Source of the DNA: JAEUIZ01 sp046155605
Lineage (GTDB): Bacteria > Planctomycetota > Phycisphaerae > Phycisphaerales > UBA1924
NCBI GenBank assembly: GCA_046155605.1
Contig: JBJXFQ010000080.1
Coordinates: forward strand, 1-10,542
Length of the DNA: 10,542 nucleotides
Direction of reading: 5' to 3'
A model generated the notes under the pieces. That model had not been told where the DNA came from and made no database searches. It saw nothing but the letters and a program-made list of their open reading frames with translations. This document shows, one piece after another, positions 6,166-10,542 of this stretch. Made by a program: the position numbers and the translations under genes. The stretch's first letter is position 1. The number at the start of each line of letters is the position of its first letter.

Positions 6166-7920
6166 ATGAGCCTCACGCTCCTCTCGATCATTGTCATGGT
6201 CGTCCTCGCCGGCGGCTACTTCCTCTACGGCTCGTTCATCGCCCGCCAGTTCCGGCTCGACGACAACACACCCACGCCCGCCACCACCAAAAATGATGGC
6301 ATCGACTTCGTGCCGGCTCGCCCGTTCTACCTGCTGGCGCAGCACTTCTCCGCCATTGCCGCCGCCGGACCCATCGCCGGGCCGATCCTCGCCTGCGTCG
6401 CCTTCGGCTGGCTCCCGTGCGTCCTCTGGATCCTCATCGGCGTCGTCTTCATCGGCGCGGTGCATGATTTCTCGGCCCTCGTCGCCTCCATTCGCCACGG
6501 TGCTCACTCCATCGCCGAGATCGCCCGCGAGAACCTCGGCAAGCGCGCCTGGCTCGTCCTTATCGTTTTCATCTGGCTCGCGCTCCTCTACGTCATCGTC
6601 GCCTTCACGCAGATCACCGCGGGCTCCTTCGTCGGCAAGGCCGAGGAACTAGCCGGCCTCAACACCACATTCAACAAAGGCGGGGCCGTCGCCGCCGCCA
6701 GCACGCTGTACCTCACGCTGGCACTCGTGATGGGCCTTGTGCAGCGGTTCCTCAGGCCGCCCATGTGGCTCGTCACGCTCATCTTCGTCCCTGCCACGCT
6801 CGGCTGCGTCTACCTCGGCACGCAACTCGATTCCGTTCTCAACTTCCCGGCCCCCGCGTGGTACGCCATCATCCTCGCGTATTGCCTCGTTGCCTCCATG
6901 CTCCCTATGTGGCTCCTCCAGCAGCCCCGCGGCTACCTCGGGGGCTTCGTTCTCTACATCGCCATCGCTGTCGGCCTCTTTGGCATCCTCTTCGGCGGCT
7001 TCACCATCAACCAGCCCGCCATCTCCGATGCCGCTCGCGCTTCCCTCAACCCCGCCGCCGCCTTCCGACTCTTCGATTCCGTCAACCCCATCCAGATGAC
7101 CGCCCTCGTCTTCCCCTTCCTCTTCGTCACCATCGCCTGCGGCGCGTGCTCGGGCTTCCACGGCCTCATCTGCGGCGGCACCACCAGCAAACAAGTCGCC
7201 AAGGAGTCTCACTGCCGACCTGTCGCTTTCGGGGCCATGCTGCTCGAGGGTCTCGTTGCCGTCATTGCGCTCGCCACCGTCATGATCCTGACACCAGAAC
7301 AAGCCGGCGGCGCTCCACCAGCACGCATCTACGGCGACGGGCTCGCGCTCTTCCTCACCAAACTCATCGGCTCCGACGCGTTCCTCTTTTGTGCAACCTT
7401 TGGCGCGATGGCCTTCAGCACCTTCGTCTTCGACACCCTCGATGTGAGCACCCGCCTCGGCCGCTACCTCTTGCAGGAACTATTCGGCACCAAGGGCAAA
7501 CTCGCCGGCTTCCTTGCCGCCGCCGCCACCGCCGGCGTCCCCCTTGTCATGCTCCTGAGCGTCGATCCAGCGGCCTATCGCCTCTTCTGGAATCTCTTCG
7601 GCACCTCCAACCAACTCCTCGCCGCCCTCACCCTGATGGGCATCACCGTCTGGCTCTATCGCAACGACCGACGCTGCTGGTACACCTTTGCTCCGATGCT
7701 CTTCGTGCTCACCATCACGCTCTGGGCGCTCGCCATTCAGATCGCCGTCGGCATCCGCGACGCCTCCAACTCGGCCTGGCGCTCGCCCAAGGGTGACCTC
7801 AACCCGACCATCCTCAATGCCGCCGTCGCCATCGCGCTACTCGCCCTGGCCATCGTCTTCGTCATTGAATCACTCCGGGCCGTCCGCGCCCATAGGAGAC
7901 CCGCCCTTGCCATCTCATAA
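6166..7920 (+). CDS. cstA: CstA-family carbon starvation protein (pyruvate/peptide transporter)
   Basis: A 584-residue polytopic inner-membrane protein with many hydrophobic helices from residue 2 to about 570. Diagnostic CstA segments are present: DGIDFVPARP (44-53), AAAGPIAGPILACVAFGWLP (65-84), GAVHDFSALVASIRHG (97-112), CGACSGFHGLICGGTTSKQ (325-343), FDTLDVSTRLGRYLLQELFG (422-441) and LFWNLFGTSNQLLAALTL (473-490). Members of the family import pyruvate (CstA/BtsT type) and have been linked to peptide use during carbon starvation; which substrate applies here cannot be told from sequence. It is shorter than the ~700-residue enterobacterial CstA and belongs to the compact form. ATG 6166 starts a first helix directly and lies 9 nt after a promoter-like box. 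The M28 peptidase gene follows; no promoter-like box is seen between them, so co-transcription is possible. Confidence 0.93.
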   Translation: MSLTLLSIIVMVVLAGGYFLYGSFIARQFRLDDNTPTPATTKNDGIDFVPARPFYLLAQHFSAIAAAGPIAGPILACVAFGWLPCVLWILIGVVFIGAVHDFSALVASIRHGAHSIAEIARENLGKRAWLVLIVFIWLALLYVIVAFTQITAGSFVGKAEELAGLNTTFNKGGAVAAASTLYLTLALVMGLVQRFLRPPMWLVTLIFVPATLGCVYLGTQLDSVLNFPAPAWYAIILAYCLVASMLPMWLLQQPRGYLGGFVLYIAIAVGLFGILFGGFTINQPAISDAARASLNPAAAFRLFDSVNPIQMTALVFPFLFVTIACGACSGFHGLICGGTTSKQVAKESHCRPVAFGAMLLEGLVAVIALATVMILTPEQAGGAPPARIYGDGLALFLTKLIGSDAFLFCATFGAMAFSTFVFDTLDVSTRLGRYLLQELFGTKGKLAGFLAAAATAGVPLVMLLSVDPAAYRLFWNLFGTSNQLLAALTLMGITVWLYRNDRRCWYTFAPMLFVLTITLWALAIQIAVGIRDASNSAWRSPKGDLNPTILNAAVAIALLALAIVFVIESLRAVRAHRRPALAIS

Positions 7921-7935
7921 CTCCCTTCTTGGTGG

Positions 7936-7955
7936 CACCGGTCTCCAGACCGGTG
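7936..7955. repeat. Perfect 9-bp palindromic hairpin, possible dispersed intergenic element
   Basis: CACCGGTCT and AGACCGGTG are exact inverted repeats separated by CC, beginning 15 nt after the cstA stop. After a G-G mismatch the arms partly pair again (GGTGG against GCTCC). There is no T run, so a classical terminator is unlikely. Hairpins of this kind are scattered between genes in many planctomycete genomes; that it is a dispersed element here is inference, because only one copy lies in the window. Confidence 0.55.
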
Positions 7956-7975
7956 GCTCCGTCTCTACGGGCCTA

Positions 7976-8123
7976 CCTCTCCCTTCTTCTCCTTCCCGCG
8001 TTTCTCCTCTCCCTTCGATTTCCACTTCTTCTTCTTCTTCTTCTTCTTCTTCCTCCTCTCACTTTGTTCCTTCGTCCCTTCGTCCCCTCGTCCCTCTCGT
8101 CCTCGCTCTCCCCTCCCTCGCCC
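7976..8123 (+). other. 148-nt polypyrimidine tract upstream of and into the M28 peptidase N-terminus
   Basis: Of 148 bases, only 13 are purines (7998, 8000, 8017, 8018, 8024, 8061, 8066, 8074, 8082, 8090, 8099, 8105, 8120). It contains (CTT)9 and then near-repeats of TTCGTCCC at 8072-8100. The right half encodes the probable signal peptide of the peptidase, while the left half has no recognised role. Such a strand-asymmetric tract can form triplex DNA and is prone to slippage and to assembly errors. Confidence 0.7.
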
Positions 8124-10213
8124 AGCCCGCTCCGCCGCGCGATGGCCTCGAACACTGGCCTCCTTCCGATCGCGCCGCTTTCGCCACGATCGACCAGACG
8201 CTCCTGAGCACACCCAAGCCCGACCGCCTCCTCGCCTGGCATCAACTCCTCGGCGAAGAGCCGCACGTCGCGGGCACTGACGGCGACCGTCGCGTGATCG
8301 AGAAACTCGAAGCCGCTTTCCGCGACATGGGCCTTCAGGTCGCTCGCCACGAGTTCTGGCCGCTCCTTGCTCGCCCTGTCGCCGCCGAGGTCGAAATCCT
8401 CGGCGAGCCGCGCCTCCGCCTCCCAGTGCGCGAGGACAACCTCCCCGAAGACGCCGCCGCCAGCAACCCCAACCACAACTTCGGCTGGAACGCCTACAGC
8501 GGTTCGGGCGAGGTCACGGCCGAAGTCGTCTATGCCAACTACGGTACCAAGGCCGATTTTCAGCGCCTCCGTGACCTCGGCGTCGAAACCACAGGCAAAA
8601 TCGCCATCGCCCGCTACGGCGGCAACTTCCGCGGCTACAAGGCCAAGTTCGCGCAGGACGCCGGTGCCGTCGGGCTCATCATCTACACCGATCCCGCCGA
8701 CAGCGGCTACGCCAAGGGCATCCCCTATCCCGAGGGCGGCTATTCCAACTCCTCCTGCATCGAACGCGGCTCGCTCAGTACGCTCCCGTATTCCGGCGAC
8801 CCGCTCACGCCCGGTATCGAGGCTACGAAGGACGCCAAACGCCTTGACCCCGCAGCCGTCGCGCTCCCGAAAATCCCGGTCCAGCCCATTGGCTACGCCG
8901 CCGCCGCCAAAATCCTCGAACGCATGAAAGGCCAAGGCGTCCCCGACGGCTGGCAGGGTGCCCTCCCGTTCGCCTATCGCCTGACAGGCGGCCCGGACCT
9001 CCGCGTCCGCCTCAAGGTCGAGCAGTCGCGCTCCATCATCCCGACCGCCAACGTCATCGCCACGCTCCCAGGCACTACCGATCCCAACTCCAAAGTCATC
9101 ATCGGCTGCCACCACGACGCTTGGGGCTGCGGTGCCGCCGATCCGCTCGCCGGAACCATCGCGCTCCTCGAAACCGCCCGCGCCTTCGCCGAACTTGCCA
9201 AGGCCGGCCAGCGTCCGCGCCGCACCATCATCTTCGCCGCCTGGGGTGCCGAAGAGTTCGGCATCATCGGCTCCACGGAATGGGTCGAAGCCAACCGCGA
9301 CACCCTTATCGCCCACGGCATCGCCTATTTCAACCTCGACATGGCCTCGATGGGCCCGAACTTCTCGGCCAGCGGCTCACCCTCGCTCCGCCGCGTGCTG
9401 ATCGATGCCGCCCGCGTCGTTCCTCAGGCCCGCGCCAAGCAGCACCGCTTCGTCCTCGACGACTGGCTCGCTCGCGGCATCGACGATCGCTATCCCGGCT
9501 CGCCGAAAATCGGAAGCCTCGGCGGCGGGTCCGACCACATCGGCTTCCTCTGCCACGTCTCCATGGCCTCCGCCTCGCTCAGCGCCGGCGGCTCCAAGGG
9601 CAACTCCTACCACTCCACCTACGACACCTTGCCCTGGTACTGGAAAGTAGTGGGGGAGGATTACGAGCCTGCCCTCATGGTGACGCGCATGACAACCGCT
9701 GCCACCGCTCGGCTCGCCTTCGCGCCGCTCCTTCCGCTTGATCCCTCCGACTACGGTCCCGAGACCCAGCGCCACCTCAAAGACCTCGACAAACGCGCCG
9801 TCGATCTTGGCCTCTGGAAGGTCGGTGCCGCGCCCACGTCCCTCGCTCGCCTCGATTCCGATGCCGAGGCCTTCCGCGCCCGCGCGATGGCCATCCGCGG
9901 CGATCTCCTCGCTGCCATCGAATCCGGCCGCCTCGCCGGTCCCGCGCTCGCGGGAGTCAATCGCCTCCTCATGGCCGCCGACCGCGCCTTCCTCGACGAT
10001 GCCGGCATTCCCGGCCGCCCGTGGTTCAAATCGCTCTTCGTCGCCAACGACGAGGACTCCGGCTACGCATCGTGGCAGTTGCCCGGCCTCCGCCGCGCCA
10101 TCGAGACCAAAGACCTCGCCGCCCTCGACGCCGCCGCCGAACGCCTCCATGCTTCCTATGGCAAACTCAACGCGCTCTACACGGCGATCGAAGAGATCCT
10201 CGCCGCGCCGTAA
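8018..10213 (+). CDS. Secreted M28 metallopeptidase, glutamate carboxypeptidase II-like (start unresolved)
   Basis: A zinc exopeptidase with the full GCPII/transferrin-receptor layout. The N-terminal part LLAWHQLLGEEPHVAGTDGD is conserved, then comes a PA domain (TTGKIAIARYGGNFRGYKAK, with DPADSGYAKG and SGDPLTPG), the linker LPKIPVQPIGY, the M28 domain, and a C-terminal helical dimerisation domain ending in EEILAAP. Metal and catalytic residues by codon position: His 9110 and Asp 9140 in CHHDAWGCGAADP, Glu 9251 and Glu 9254 in WGAEEFG, Asp 9338 in FNLDMA, His 9611 in YHSTYDT. All are in place, so activity is expected, probably removing C-terminal acidic or other residues from peptides outside the cytoplasm. 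A signal peptide reads LRPLVPLVLALPSLA-QP (8078-8125). No ATG, GTG or TTG lies in frame between the cstA stop and that peptide; the first conventional starts (GTG 8294, ATG 8327) would remove conserved sequence. The coordinate given uses an ATT (8018) as a placeholder. A small indel in the pyrimidine tract, a non-standard start or a sequencing error are all possible. Confidence 0.85.
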   Translation: MSTSSSSSSSSSSSHFVPSSLRPLVPLVLALPSLAQPAPPRDGLEHWPPSDRAAFATIDQTLLSTPKPDRLLAWHQLLGEEPHVAGTDGDRRVIEKLEAAFRDMGLQVARHEFWPLLARPVAAEVEILGEPRLRLPVREDNLPEDAAASNPNHNFGWNAYSGSGEVTAEVVYANYGTKADFQRLRDLGVETTGKIAIARYGGNFRGYKAKFAQDAGAVGLIIYTDPADSGYAKGIPYPEGGYSNSSCIERGSLSTLPYSGDPLTPGIEATKDAKRLDPAAVALPKIPVQPIGYAAAAKILERMKGQGVPDGWQGALPFAYRLTGGPDLRVRLKVEQSRSIIPTANVIATLPGTTDPNSKVIIGCHHDAWGCGAADPLAGTIALLETARAFAELAKAGQRPRRTIIFAAWGAEEFGIIGSTEWVEANRDTLIAHGIAYFNLDMASMGPNFSASGSPSLRRVLIDAARVVPQARAKQHRFVLDDWLARGIDDRYPGSPKIGSLGGGSDHIGFLCHVSMASASLSAGGSKGNSYHSTYDTLPWYWKVVGEDYEPALMVTRMTTAATARLAFAPLLPLDPSDYGPETQRHLKDLDKRAVDLGLWKVGAAPTSLARLDSDAEAFRARAMAIRGDLLAAIESGRLAGPALAGVNRLLMAADRAFLDDAGIPGRPWFKSLFVANDEDSGYASWQLPGLRRAIETKDLAALDAAAERLHASYGKLNALYTAIEEILAAP
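8025..8051 (+). repeat. (CTT)9 trinucleotide microsatellite
   Basis: Nine uninterrupted CTT units, followed by CCTCCTCTC. In the peptidase frame it reads as a run of Ser (TCT); in the next frame it is nine Leu. Changes of whole units would alter length but not frame. Confidence 0.95.
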
Positions 10214-10225
10214 GCCTCCTCGTGC

Positions 10226-10253
10226 CACCGACCATGGGCTTCCATGGTCGGTG
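10226..10253. terminator. Perfect 12-bp hairpin after the M28 peptidase gene
   Basis: CACCGACCATGG (10226-10237) pairs perfectly with CCATGGTCGGTG (10242-10253) around loop GCTT, 12 nt after the stop codon. It is the strongest stem in the window and well placed to end the cstA-peptidase transcript, but the following bases (CTCGGTATCT) are not T-rich. It may instead be a dispersed palindromic element that also stabilises the 3' end. Confidence 0.55.
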
Positions 10254-10424
10254 CTCGGTATCTAGGTACATCGACTGCCCCGGTCGATCCGGTTCTTCTT
10301 CCCTCTTCACTTTGCCCTCCCACGGTGCCCACCGGCGGAGGTCGCATGAGCGAGTGCCTGTGGAGGTCCGCTTTCGCTAGAGCAGCCGCAGTCCAAATCT
10401 AGCGCCTGTACGGCACGCGTTCGG
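10254..10424. other. Non-coding stretch between the peptidase hairpin and the IS-like element
   Basis: No convincing gene is seen. It includes a short pyrimidine-rich run (10293-10320) whose TTCTTCTTCC...TCACTTTG resembles 8041-8066 after the other hairpin. An inverted repeat, CGCTAGA (10375-10381) and TCTAGCG (10398-10404), lies near its right end and may mark the edge of the insertion element. Confidence 0.4.
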
Positions 10425-10453
10425 TTGCGCTTTAGGCCGGAGCGCGGTAACTT
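10425..10453 (+). promoter_or_regulatory. Putative promoter of the transposase gene (TTGCGC-N17-TAACTT)
   Basis: TTGCGC (10425-10430) and TAACTT (10448-10453) are 17 bp apart. The arrangement is the same as before the NMP kinase gene, with the same -10 hexamer and the same 40-nt distance to the ATG. The -10 is preceded by GG. Confidence 0.45.
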
Positions 10454-10493
10454 CTGGGCGCGGCGTGGTGGGCGCGCCGGACAGGAGCCAGGG

Positions 10494-10542
10494 ATGGCAT
10501 ACTCGCAGGACTTGAGGGACCGGGTGCTGGGCGCGTGCGACC
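10494..10542 (+). CDS. IS630-family transposase, N-terminal fragment (cut by window edge)
   Basis: Sixteen residues are visible: MAYSQDLRDRVLGACD. The pattern Y-S-x-D-L-R-x-R-V-L-x-A begins the helix-turn-helix domain of IS630-family transposases (the first ORF where the gene is split). A strong Shine-Dalgarno, AGGAG (10483-10487), sits 6 nt before the ATG. Codons such as TTG, AGG, CGG, GTG, CTG and GCG contrast with the C-ending codons of the upstream genes, a sign of transfer. The assignment rests on a short fragment, so a related transposase-type helix-turn-helix protein is also possible. Confidence 0.7.
   Translation, partial: MAYSQDLRDRVLGACD

Larger units (their letters stand above)
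10378..10542 (+). mobile_element. Probable left end of an IS630-family insertion sequence (continues beyond the window)
   Basis: The call rests on the transposase-like N-terminus at 10494. IS630/Tc1-mariner elements insert at TA. A TA at 10378-10379 starts GAGCAGCCGCAGTCC, which could be the terminal inverted repeat, but the other end is not in the window so the boundary is a guess. The stretch from about 10421 is G-rich on the plus strand, unlike the C-rich neighbouring genes, which fits foreign origin. Confidence 0.4.

Noticed and set aside
6765..7796. 343-residue plus-strand open frame inside cstA
   Set aside because: Arg/His/Pro-rich out-of-frame reading of the CstA coding sequence.
7688..7920. 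Upstream extension of the M28 peptidase frame into cstA
   Set aside because: The frame is open, but the residues are Ser/Pro/Arg-rich out-of-frame CstA sequence; TTG 7688 and ATG 7817 lie deep inside cstA and would put a long polar stretch before the signal peptide.
7973..9316. 447-residue minus-strand open frame over the peptidase
   Set aside because: Low-complexity antisense shadow whose tail is the complement of the pyrimidine tract; the M28 catalytic residues on the plus strand are decisive.
10375..10404. CGCTAGA/TCTAGCG inverted repeat as a terminator or operator
   Set aside because: The arms are only 7 bp with a 16-nt loop and no T run; kept only as a possible landmark of the insertion-element end.

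Overview
The window looks like a GC-rich bacterial chromosome from the Planctomycetota, most likely a Phycisphaerae-type lineage. The basis is threefold: a type IV prepilin-like protein with the RRAFTLLELLVV leader and a late FAD-x-HV motif, a protein kinase with the long N-terminal cap and C-lobe layout common in that phylum, and strong use of C-ending codons. The assignment is inferred from gene families; there is no rRNA or marker gene here.

Layout. Positions 1-2613 (+) hold the 3' part of a very long surface/adhesin-like protein built only from 73-residue repeats (exact 219-bp period, no indels). A convergent terminator-like hairpin separates it from a prepilin-like gene on the minus strand (2728-3510). 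A 63-bp divergent intergenic region then leads to a membrane Ser/Thr protein kinase (3574-5292, +), a nucleoside monophosphate (adenylate) kinase-family gene (5458-6087, +), a CstA-family transporter (6166-7920, +) and a glutamate-carboxypeptidase-II-like M28 metallopeptidase (about 8018-10213, +). The last 50 bases are the start of what looks like an IS630-family transposase with a different codon style, so an insertion element probably begins in the final ~160 bp.

How the genes relate. The repeat protein, prepilin, CstA and M28 peptidase are all envelope or secreted products. CstA and the peptidase may form a peptide/pyruvate scavenging pair, since no promoter-like sequence was seen between them. 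The kinase and NMP kinase have their own promoter-like sites and are probably independent units.

Most interesting signals. (1) The perfectly phased 73-aa repeat array has a patch of near-identity between copies three units apart and a marked charge gradient. (2) A recurring (G/C)GTANNNT box precedes all five independent gene starts; where it lies 7-9 nt from the ATG there is no Shine-Dalgarno, and where it lies 40 nt away there is one. (3) The M28 peptidase has no ATG/GTG/TTG start compatible with its N-terminus, and its presumed signal peptide is written in a 148-nt polypyrimidine tract containing (CTT)9. (4) Two perfect intergenic hairpins look like dispersed palindromic elements. I found no CRISPR, tRNA, rRNA, defence cluster or clearly new multi-gene system.
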